Shown piece by piece: positions 55,688-64,000 of a DNA stretch of 64,000 nucleotides. This DNA is from Pseudomonadota bacterium (lineage in GTDB: Bacteria; Pseudomonadota; Gammaproteobacteria; Burkholderiales; REEB80): the NCBI GenBank assembly GCA_028873515.1, contig JAGWIG010000001.1, positions 109,950 through 173,949 of the forward strand, read 5' to 3'. Within the stretch, counting starts at the first letter, position 1, and every line of letters begins with the position of its first letter. Under the pieces are notes generated by a model, which worked only from the letters and a program-made list of their open reading frames with translations, was not told the origin of the DNA and did not search any database. The position numbers were made by a program, and so were the translations under genes.

Positions 55688-57034
55688 TTAAGAAAGCGCA
55701 CTGAGAATTTTTTCGTGTATCCCGTCAAAGCTGCCATTGCTCATGATAAGAATATGATCACCAGGTTTTGCTTCTTTAACAATATCACTGACAATAAGAT
55801 CAATGTTGTTATAGGTTCTGGCACTTGAGCCAAGTGTTGCAAGGGAGGACGTTACATCCCATCCCAGGTTTTCAGGCGCATGACAAAACACAATGTCTGC
55901 CTCGTTAAGGCTGGGACCCAAAGCTTCTTTCAGGACACCAAGCTTCATAGTATTAGAGCGGGGTTCGATAACGGCTAACAGGCGGGCCGATCCGATTTTA
56001 TTCCGTAATCCGGCAAGTGTTGTAGCTATGGCTGTGGGGTGGTGGGCAAAATCGTCATAAACGGTTATTCCTCTTTTTATGCCTCTTATTTCCAGACGTC
56101 TTTTGACACCTTGAAATTTTTTAAGTGAGGTTATGGCTTGTTTTAGGGGGACGCCTGCATAATGTGCAGCAGCGATGGCAGCCAAGGCATTCTGGCAGTT
56201 ATGTTCACCTAGTAGTTCCCAATCAAGCATGCCAATCTGTTCGCTTTCCAGGTAGAGGTCAAATTTTCCGGTTACATCGTTATTTTTGGCATGGAACCCA
56301 TGTTCATCGTTAAAGCGGAGGATAGGCGTCCAGCAGCCTTTTTCGATCACCCGGCCCAAAGCCGTAGAGGTGGAATTCATGATAATAAGTCCTGAAGCAG
56401 GGATGGTTCGTATGAAATGGTGAAATTGTGTTTCAATTGCAGCAAGATTGGCGAAAATGTCTGCATGGTCGTATTCAAGATTATTTAGAATGGCCACTCT
56501 TGGTCGGTAATGGACGAATTTTGAGCGTTTGTCAAAAAAAGCTGTGTCATATTCATCTGCTTCGACGACAAAGAAAGGAGATTTGCCTAATCTTGCAGAA
56601 ATTTCAAAATTGTGGGGGACTCCGCCAATGAGGAAACCAGGACTTAAACCTGCTTCTTCAAGAAGAAATGAAAGGATTGAAGCAGTTGTAGTTTTGCCAT
56701 GGGTTCCAGCTACAGCAAGAGTATAGGTATCATTCAGGATGTGTTCAGCCAGCCATTGTGGCCCGGAAGTATAGGGGAGATTTTGATCCAGGATTATTTC
56801 GACGAGTGGATTGCCTCGTGATAAGGCATTGCCGATGATGAATAAATCCGGGTGGATTTGAACCTGATCGGGTGAATATCCTTCAAAAATCTGGATGCCG
56901 ATGTCTTGAAGCTGGGTACTCATCGGAGGATAAACATTCGTATCGCAACCCGTAACGGAATAACCTTTTTGCCGTGCAAGTTGTGCAATCCCTCCCATGA
57001 AAGTTCCGCAGATACCGAGAATATGAATATGCAT
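55688..57034 (-). CDS. mpl: UDP-MurNAc:L-alanyl-gamma-D-glutamyl-meso-diaminopimelate ligase
   Basis: 448 aa; MHIHILGICGTFMGGIAQLA, AGTHGKTTTASIL, YDDFAHHPTAI. Confidence 0.95.
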   Translation of the reverse strand: MHIHILGICGTFMGGIAQLARQKGYSVTGCDTNVYPPMSTQLQDIGIQIFEGYSPDQVQIHPDLFIIGNALSRGNPLVEIILDQNLPYTSGPQWLAEHILNDTYTLAVAGTHGKTTTASILSFLLEEAGLSPGFLIGGVPHNFEISARLGKSPFFVVEADEYDTAFFDKRSKFVHYRPRVAILNNLEYDHADIFANLAAIETQFHHFIRTIPASGLIIMNSTSTALGRVIEKGCWTPILRFNDEHGFHAKNNDVTGKFDLYLESEQIGMLDWELLGEHNCQNALAAIAAAHYAGVPLKQAITSLKKFQGVKRRLEIRGIKRGITVYDDFAHHPTAIATTLAGLRNKIGSARLLAVIEPRSNTMKLGVLKEALGPSLNEADIVFCHAPENLGWDVTSSLATLGSSARTYNNIDLIVSDIVKEAKPGDHILIMSNGSFDGIHEKILSALS

Positions 57035-57178
57035 GTCAGGTTCTTCAGACTCAAAATTAGGATTTTACCAAATTTGGGTTTTTTGCCGTGCATTGTTTTT
57101 ATATAGTCGTTTCCAATATTTTGGCGGAGGGCATAAAAGTGCCCTACAATGTCGTTATTTATGATGATTCCATAATCT

Positions 57179-60100
57179 ATGACTTTTAATATCCCTAGTA
57201 TGATAGAGGCTTTGTTGCGTGAAAGGATACTTATCCTTGACGGTGCCATGGGCACCATGATCCAAAGCAACAGACTGGAAGAGGCCGACTTCCGTGGAGA
57301 TCGATTCCGTGACTTTGCTTATGATCTCAAGGGTAATAATGATCTGCTTTCGATCACACAGCCTGAGCTTATCCGAAGCATACATCTTGCCTACCTTGAA
57401 GCTGGGGCGGATATTATTGAGACGAATACATTTAATTCAACTTCTGTCGCGATGACAGACTATCATATGGCAGATCTTGCCTATGAGCTTAATAAAGCAG
57501 GGGCTAGTCGAGCTCGGGAAGCAATAGAGGCTTATCTTTCTATCCATGTTGATGCGGACCCCTGTTTTGTCGCCGGTGTGATTGGGCCAACAAATCGTAC
57601 AGCATCAATTTCTCCAGATGTTAATGATCCCGGATTTCGTAACATAAATTTTGATAGTCTGGTTGAAGCCTACAAGATTGCTATTTGTGGTCTTGTTGAT
57701 GGTGGGGTTGATTTACTTCTGGTTGAGACGGTTTTTGATACGCTTAATGCCAAGGCCGCGTTATTCGCCATAGAGAGTGAATTTGAAGATAAAGGCCGGC
57801 GTCTTCCGGTAATGATTTCAGGGACTATTACGGATGCTTCGGGACGTACCTTGTCTGGCCAGACGTCTGAGGCATTCTGGAATTCTGTTTCACATCTAAG
57901 ACCTTTGTCTATCGGGTTTAATTGTGCGCTTGGAGCGAAAGATTTACGTCAGCATATTGAAGAGTTGGCACGTAAAGCAGATGTATTTATTAGTACCCAT
58001 CCGAATGCAGGTTTACCTAATGCTTTTGGCGAGTATGATGAAAGTCCCGAATATATGGCCAAGATGCTTGGTGAATTTGCTCAAAGCGGTTTGGTTAATA
58101 TTGTAGGAGGTTGTTGCGGGACGACCCCGGATCATATTCGTGCCATTGCCGATGCGGTAAAACACTTTGCACCCCGTATAGTGCCACATGTTCCTAAAGC
58201 TTGCCGTCTTTCCGGTCTTGAACCTCTTAATATTGATAATGCTTCGCTTTTTGTCAATGTTGGGGAAAGAACAAACGTTACTGGCAGCCCGAAATTTTCC
58301 AAACTTATTCTTGGCGGAAACTATGATGAAGCCCTGACCGTTGCGCGTCAGCAGGTGGAGAACGGCGCCCAGATGATAGATATCAATATGGATGAGGGCA
58401 TGCTTGACTCTCAGCTTGCAATGGTTACGTTTCTTAATTTGCTTGCATCTGAGCCTGATATTGCGCGGGTTCCCATAATGCTCGATTCTTCAAGGTGGAA
58501 TGTGCTGGAAGCTGGACTTAAGTGTCTTCAGGGTAAGGGTGTGGTTAATTCCATTAGCCTCAAGGAAGGCCCGGAAGATTTTATTTCCAAAGCCAAGCTT
58601 GTTCGGCGTTATGGTGCAGCGGTTGTAGTCATGGCCTTTGATGAAAAAGGCCAGGCCGATACGCTGGAAAGAAAGGTGGATATTTGTACTCGTTGTTATC
58701 GGATTTTGGTTGATGAAATCCACTTTCCACCAGAAGATATCATTTTTGATCCTAACATTTTTGCTGTAGCAACAGGCATTGAAGAACATGCCAACTATGG
58801 ACGGGACTTTATCGAGGCGACTGCCCGCATTAAGAAAACACTGCCTTTCGCACTCGTTTCCGGTGGGGTTTCCAATGTTTCATTTTCATTCCGCGGAAAT
58901 AATCGGGTTCGGGAAGCGATACATGCCTGTTTCCTTTATCACGCCATCAAGGCGGGTATGGATATGGGAATTGTTAATGCCGGCATGCTAGAGGTTTATG
59001 AAGAAGTACCAAAAGAATTGCGGGATCGCGTTGAAGATGTAATCTTTAATCGTCGGCCGGATGCAACCGATCGCTTGATGGACATTGCTGGGCAATTTAA
59101 AAGCGGTGGCATCGAACGCAAGGAAGAAGATTTGTCCTGGAGGAAAAGCGACCTGCAGGAGCGGATAACATATGCCCTGGTTAATGGGATATCAACTTTT
59201 ATTGTCGAAGATGCAGAAGAAGCCCGTTTGCTAGCCGAGCGACCAATACATGTCATTGAAGGCCCCCTTATGGCGGGCATGAATGTGGTGGGCGATCTTT
59301 TTGGTGCTGGAAAAATGTTTTTGCCCCAGGTTGTCAAAAGTGCACGGGTCATGAAACAGGCTGTGTCACATCTTGTGCCATATATTGAGGCGGAGAAGGC
59401 AAGACTAGGTGATTCGCGGCCTAAGGGCAAGATGGTTATTGCTACTGCAAAGGGCGATGTTCATGATATCGGCAAAAATATTGTAACAGTCGTACTTCAG
59501 TGTAACAATTTTGAAGTCATTGATCTTGGTGTAATGGTTCCGGCCAGTCGCATACTTGAAACCGCAAAAAAAGAGCAGGCAGATTTCATTGGTGTTTCCG
59601 GTCTAATTACGCCTTCGTTAGAAGAAATGATTCATGTAGCCCGGGAGATGGAGCGTGAGGGGTTCAAGATCCCTCTGCTTATTGGGGGAGCCACGACCTC
59701 ACGGGTGCATACGGCTGTGAAGATTGCTCCTGCCTACTCTGGTCCCGTAGTGTATGTACCCGATGCTTCACGTTCGGTAGGAGTAGCAAATTCGCTTGTC
59801 AGTTCTGAACTTCGTGAAGACTTTGTTTACAAACTGAATCAGGACTATGTAAAAGTACGTGAGCAACACCGTAACAAGCATGGCCAGGGCCCGCGGTTTA
59901 CGATAGCCCAAGCACGAGCAAATGCAGCCAAGATCGATTGGTTATCCTATCGGCCTGTACGGCCATTTCATATGGGTATTAAGAGTTTTGACAACTATGA
60001 TTTGCAAACACTGGTTTCGTTTATCGACTGGACCCCATTTTTTCAGACCTGGCAGCTACATGGCCGATACCCTGGAATTCTTGAGGATGAAGTTGTCGGA

Positions 60101-60880
60101 AAAGCTGCACGTTCTCTTTTCGCCGATGCACAGGCTATGCTCAAAACCCTGATTCATGAAAAATGGCTCAGGGCCCGAGCAGTTATTGGTTTGTTTCCTG
60201 CAAATTCTGACGGGGACGATATTGAAATTTACAAGAATGATACGCGGACGGAAACGAGGATGGTTTGGCATCAGCTTCGACAGCAAATGAAAAAACCTGC
60301 CGATCGGCCTAATTACTGCCTTGCGGATTATGTGGCACCAAAACAAAGTAAAGTAGAGGATTATGTTGGTGCGTTTGCTGTTACGACAGGAATAGGCATT
60401 GAAGAGCATTTGGATCATTTTGAAAAAAACCAGGATGATTATAATGCCATTTTGCTCAAGGCGCTTGCGGATCGTCTGGCCGAGGCTTTTGCCGAGCATT
60501 TGCATTGGCGTGTTCGGCGTGAGTTCTGGGGGTATATACCTGATGAGTCTTTTGACATCCAAAAGTTTGTTGAGGAAAAATACATTGGTATTCGACCTGC
60601 ACCAGGCTACCCTGCATGTCCAGATCATACCGAGAAAGCCGGTTTGTTCGCTTTGCTTGGGGCAACCGAGCATGCAGGTATCGAATTGACTGAAAGCTAT
60701 GCCATGTGGCCTGCAGCAACCGTATCCGGGTTTTATATCGCGCACCCCCAGTCTTTGTATTTTGCTACTGGAAAGGTGGATCAGGATCAGGTCATCGATT
60801 ATGCTCAGCGCAAGCATATGGAAATCACGGATGTAGAGCGCTGGCTGGCCCCTGTGCTCGGCTATGAGCCCGAAGCCTGA
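57179..60880 (+). CDS. metH: Cobalamin-dependent methionine synthase
   Basis: 1233 aa; [22 protein letters not shown], cobalamin loop [16 protein letters not shown]-terminal activation domain. Confidence 0.98.
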   Translation: MTFNIPSMIEALLRERILILDGAMGTMIQSNRLEEADFRGDRFRDFAYDLKGNNDLLSITQPELIRSIHLAYLEAGADIIETNTFNSTSVAMTDYHMADLAYELNKAGASRAREAIEAYLSIHVDADPCFVAGVIGPTNRTASISPDVNDPGFRNINFDSLVEAYKIAICGLVDGGVDLLLVETVFDTLNAKAALFAIESEFEDKGRRLPVMISGTITDASGRTLSGQTSEAFWNSVSHLRPLSIGFNCALGAKDLRQHIEELARKADVFISTHPNAGLPNAFGEYDESPEYMAKMLGEFAQSGLVNIVGGCCGTTPDHIRAIADAVKHFAPRIVPHVPKACRLSGLEPLNIDNASLFVNVGERTNVTGSPKFSKLILGGNYDEALTVARQQVENGAQMIDINMDEGMLDSQLAMVTFLNLLASEPDIARVPIMLDSSRWNVLEAGLKCLQGKGVVNSISLKEGPEDFISKAKLVRRYGAAVVVMAFDEKGQADTLERKVDICTRCYRILVDEIHFPPEDIIFDPNIFAVATGIEEHANYGRDFIEATARIKKTLPFALVSGGVSNVSFSFRGNNRVREAIHACFLYHAIKAGMDMGIVNAGMLEVYEEVPKELRDRVEDVIFNRRPDATDRLMDIAGQFKSGGIERKEEDLSWRKSDLQERITYALVNGISTFIVEDAEEARLLAERPIHVIEGPLMAGMNVVGDLFGAGKMFLPQVVKSARVMKQAVSHLVPYIEAEKARLGDSRPKGKMVIATAKGDVHDIGKNIVTVVLQCNNFEVIDLGVMVPASRILETAKKEQADFIGVSGLITPSLEEMIHVAREMEREGFKIPLLIGGATTSRVHTAVKIAPAYSGPVVYVPDASRSVGVANSLVSSELREDFVYKLNQDYVKVREQHRNKHGQGPRFTIAQARANAAKIDWLSYRPVRPFHMGIKSFDNYDLQTLVSFIDWTPFFQTWQLHGRYPGILEDEVVGKAARSLFADAQAMLKTLIHEKWLRARAVIGLFPANSDGDDIEIYKNDTRTETRMVWHQLRQQMKKPADRPNYCLADYVAPKQSKVEDYVGAFAVTTGIGIEEHLDHFEKNQDDYNAILLKALADRLAEAFAEHLHWRVRREFWGYIPDESFDIQKFVEEKYIGIRPAPGYPACPDHTEKAGLFALLGATEHAGIELTESYAMWPAATVSGFYIAHPQSLYFATGKVDQDQVIDYAQRKHMEITDVERWLAPVLGYEPEA

Positions 60881-60893
60881 TCAGGCTTTGGTT
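60874..60893 (+). terminator. Possible weak intrinsic terminator after metH
   Basis: Perfect palindrome AGCCTGATCAGGCT, containing the metH TGA stop, followed by TTGG-TT; short U-tract so weak. Confidence 0.35.
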
Positions 60894-61036
60894 ACAGTTA
60901 GCTGACGGCTCCCATAGAGGCATTTGAGTAAGAAATGAATGTGCATTCATGAAGTGTCTCGATGCTAATGGATTGACCATATAATCTGGACAGGAAGTAA
61001 GGAGTGAGCAAACCAGGATTTCGCTGAAGCTATTGG

Positions 61037-61483
61037 CTAACCTAATGCCTCAATCGGTTTACCCAAATGATCCAGATAAGAGTAGCCTGGATGGGCAGCA
61101 TCATCAGAGGGTAGCTTTATGGAGCACCATGCGCGGTCGATGTGTAGAAAATTTCCCAAAGGTGGTTTACTCAGAACTTTTACCAGTTCGTCATATTTGG
61201 CCAGTGGATGAACATCAATCAGGATATGGGTGGGTCTATGCTGGCGAACAAGAGCGATTATTTTTACCTGCAAAGAAAGTGCTGCCGTACAGCAAGGACA
61301 TCCCGTCGAAATGATGCTGGTAGGCAATGTTGTGGGTGTACAGGCATTTGAATGGGTAACCAGAGCCCATTTTTCTTGAAAGGATTTCGGCTCGATAAGG
61401 TGACGCCATAGAATAGCCCTCGTTGAATCAGACAGATTCAGCGCAAGTGTTGCTCCGATCGAGTTTATGGCTGGGCTAGGCAT
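61037..61483 (-). CDS. Small CobW/G3E-like protein with retained GCxCC motif but no recognisable P-loop
   Basis: 148 aa from ATG 61483 (overlaps ubiK stop); EKWALVTHSNA...STGCPCCTAALSLQVKIIALVRQHRPTHILIDVHPLAKYDELVKVL resembles the CobW GCxCC region; no GxxGxGKT/S. Confidence 0.55.
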   Translation of the reverse strand: MPSPAINSIGATLALNLSDSTRAILWRHLIEPKSFQEKWALVTHSNACTPTTLPTSIISTGCPCCTAALSLQVKIIALVRQHRPTHILIDVHPLAKYDELVKVLSKPPLGNFLHIDRAWCSIKLPSDDAAHPGYSYLDHLGKPIEALG

Positions 61484-61739
61484 TTTTGTCTGGTTCGTTA
61501 CTCCTTTGTTTCGTGGATTCAAGTTTAGAAATTTTGTCTTCCAGTTCGGTAAGCCTGTCGAGACTGCGGAGTAATAATTCGCGCTGAACATCGAACTCTT
61601 CACGAGTGACAAGGTCTAGTTTGTTCAGGAACGAAGTCAGCATCGCCTTGATATTCTTTTCAATATCGTGGATAGGCCCACTAGAGAATATCTGGCTGAT
61701 TCTGGCATTGATTTCATCTATGAGCTTTTGATTTAGCAT
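61476..61739 (-). CDS. ubiK: Ubiquinone biosynthesis accessory factor UbiK (BMFP/YqiC)
   Basis: 87 aa; FLNKLDLVTREEFDVQRELLLRSLDRLTELEDKISKLE. Confidence 0.93.
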   Translation of the reverse strand: MLNQKLIDEINARISQIFSSGPIHDIEKNIKAMLTSFLNKLDLVTREEFDVQRELLLRSLDRLTELEDKISKLESTKQRSNEPDKNA

Positions 61740-61887
61740 AACGCCTCCTTTTTTTCAGTATATCAAAAATTTGCTTATCTTTTCAGGTGCACCAAGGTTG
61801 GGCATTCCTGTCTGATTCTGTGCATGATGCTGATAGGCTTGGTGCGCAGTTTCGGCAAAACCTGTAAATCTATTTGATAAATAATAA

Positions 61888-62328
<441 letters not shown>

Positions 62329-62355
62329 TTCCCATTCCAACGAAAGGTTATTGAT

Positions 62356-63771
62356 ATGAAAAAGTATCTAGCGATTGTTGCCATATTCATGGCGGCTCTG
62401 GCCGGGCCTTGTAGTGCTTGGGCCGACACAGCAAGTTCTCCGGGGGCAGCAGCGCCCGCGGCAGCAGCGCCCGCTCTTTCGCCTGCGGTAGCTCCAGCGG
62501 CACCTGCCGTTACTCCTCCACCTCCTCAAGAAGCGGTGAGTTCAGATGCCAATACCGCAATTAACCCGGGGGACACTTCATGGATGTTGACTTCCACGGC
62601 GTTAGTGTTGTTGATGACGATACCGGGTCTCGGTCTGTTTTATGCTGGGATGGTTCGAAAAAAGAATCTTCTTGATACCCTGGCCCAGAGTTTTGTTATT
62701 ACCTGTCTTGTTACCGTGCTTTGGTTCATTGTTGGATATAGTTTAGCATTTACGGACGGAGGTCCCTATATTGGCGGCCTGTCAAGGTTCCTGTTGCATG
62801 GGATGGGCAAGTTTACCGTTAGTGATCTTTCTGCAGCCATACCTGAGTCCGTATACATGACGTTCCAGATGACATTTGCCATCATTACTCCAGCATTGAT
62901 AGCGGGATCATTTGCTGAACGCATGAAATTTTCGGCATTGATATGGTTCATGAGCCTCTGGTTGATTTTTGTGTATTGCCCCGTAGCTCACTGGGTCTGG
63001 TCTGCAAATGGTTGGCTTGCCAAGCTGGGTGCGCTCGATTTTGCTGGGGGTACGGTTGTTCACCTTAATGCTGGTGTTGCAGGTATCGTGACAGCCCTAT
63101 TTTTGGGCAAGCGTGTAGGTTATGGCAAAGAGCCGATGCCTGCGCATAACCTTGCCTTGACCATGATTGGAGCTTCGCTGCTTTGGGTGGGTTGGTTTGG
63201 TTTTAATGCTGGATCTGCTGTCAATGCTGGTGGGCGTGCCGGAATGGCGATGGCAACAACCCAAATTGCAACAGGTACAGCAGCACTTGCCTGGATGTTT
63301 GCGGAATGGATGGCCCGAGGGAAGCCAACTTTGCTTGGCTTGTGTTCAGGTGCCGTTGCTGGACTTGTGGCGATTACTCCTGCATCAGGTTTTGTTGATC
63401 CTGTGGGTGCTTTCGCAATTGGGATAGCAGTCGGAGTGGTGTGCTTCTGGACGGCAACTTACATGAAGAACATGTTTGGCTATGATGATTCGCTCGATGC
63501 GTTTGGAGTGCACGGTATCGGTGGAGCATTGGGTGCGATTCTGACCGGTGTGTTCGCAGTTAAGGCGATTGGAGGAACAGCGGGTTTACTCGAAGGCAAT
63601 CCAGGCCAACTTATCAAGCAGCTTATCGATGTGGGCTCGGTTATTGTATGGGATGGAGTGGTGACTTATATCATTCTCAAAGTAATTGACATGACAATAG
63701 GTGTGCGCGTTTCCGAAGAGGATGAGCGGGAAGGTCTAGATATTACCCAGCATGGAGAACAGGTTGTCTGA
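62356..63771 (+). CDS. amtB: Ammonium transporter
   Basis: 471 aa; signal peptide, Ala/Pro linker, DTSWMLTSTALVLLMTIPGLGLFYAGMVRKKN, GFNAGSAVNA. Confidence 0.97.
   Translation: MKKYLAIVAIFMAALAGPCSAWADTASSPGAAAPAAAAPALSPAVAPAAPAVTPPPPQEAVSSDANTAINPGDTSWMLTSTALVLLMTIPGLGLFYAGMVRKKNLLDTLAQSFVITCLVTVLWFIVGYSLAFTDGGPYIGGLSRFLLHGMGKFTVSDLSAAIPESVYMTFQMTFAIITPALIAGSFAERMKFSALIWFMSLWLIFVYCPVAHWVWSANGWLAKLGALDFAGGTVVHLNAGVAGIVTALFLGKRVGYGKEPMPAHNLALTMIGASLLWVGWFGFNAGSAVNAGGRAGMAMATTQIATGTAALAWMFAEWMARGKPTLLGLCSGAVAGLVAITPASGFVDPVGAFAIGIAVGVVCFWTATYMKNMFGYDDSLDAFGVHGIGGALGAILTGVFAVKAIGGTAGLLEGNPGQLIKQLIDVGSVIVWDGVVTYIILKVIDMTIGVRVSEEDEREGLDITQHGEQVV
62445..62474 (+). repeat. Two tandem 15-bp units GGCAGCAGCGCCCGC in the amtB Ala/Pro linker
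   Basis: Direct reading of sequence. Confidence 0.95.
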
Positions 63772-63831
63772 CTTTTCAATGGAGGTTTATCGGGAGTGGG
63801 AGATTTGACCCGGTTGATTTCGATTATCACT

Positions 63832-63858
63832 AGCCCGGCTTCGCGCCGGGCTTTCTTT
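63832..63858 (+). terminator. Rho-independent terminator downstream of amtB
   Basis: AGCCCGGC-TTCGC-GCCGGGCT perfect 8-bp GC-rich stem followed by TTCTTT. Confidence 0.9.
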
Positions 63859-63860
63859 CG

Positions 63861-64000
63861 GTGCGCCCGGCAGGGCGCACTCACTTGGAGGTGGAAGTCC
63901 TCTACTCGCCCGGCAAGGGGAAGAGTTAGCCGAAGGCAAGGGTTTCGCGGGCGACTGCGAGTCTGAAGGAAGCCGGATGGCAAAGCGCTGGCCTGACGAA
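63861..64000 (+). mobile_element. Group II intron, 5' end of domain I (probably class IIC), truncated by window edge
   Basis: Starts GTGCGCCCGGCA..GGGCGCAC and contains AAGGGTTTCGCGGGCGACTGCGAGTCTGAAGGAAGCCGGATGGCAAAG; same layout as 5' regions of bacterial IIC introns such as O. iheyensis O.i.I1 as remembered; sits 8 nt after a terminator stem. Confidence 0.85.

Overview
This is a chromosomal, housekeeping-dense window of about 64 kb from a proteobacterium, probably betaproteobacterial judging by gene order (inference only). I see about 60 protein-coding genes, almost no spare intergenic DNA, and no tRNA, rRNA or CRISPR array. Recognisable blocks are purD(partial)/purH/fis/dusB; polA; leuS-lptE-holA; proA-nadD-rsfS-rlmH-maf-rng; yggT-proC-yggS divergent from pilT-pilU; phoR convergent with a HIT gene; DUF971-ubiE-ubiJ-ubiB; gatCAB; mreBCD-mrdA-rodA-rlpA-dacC-dat-DUF493-lipB-lipA; a ferredoxin/hydrolase/ABC-transporter operon; pyrB-pyrC'-DUF6494; yqgE-ruvX; tonB; an RNB exonuclease; mpl; metH; ubiK; and glnK-amtB. 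I found no clear multi-gene undescribed system. The observations most worth a second look are: (1) the first ~140 nt of a group II intron, probably class IIC, starting 8 nt after the amtB terminator and running off the window; (2) an rlpA gene whose lipoprotein signal peptide is separated from the body by a T10 tract one base out of frame; (3) a small CobW-like ORF that keeps the GCxCC motif but lacks a P-loop, beside ubiK; (4) a strong SD followed by a start-stop ATG-TAG and a hairpin in the dacC leader; (5) a perfect 11-bp hairpin in the 3' end of mreB; and (6) a 146-bp antisense overlap between phoR and the HIT gene.
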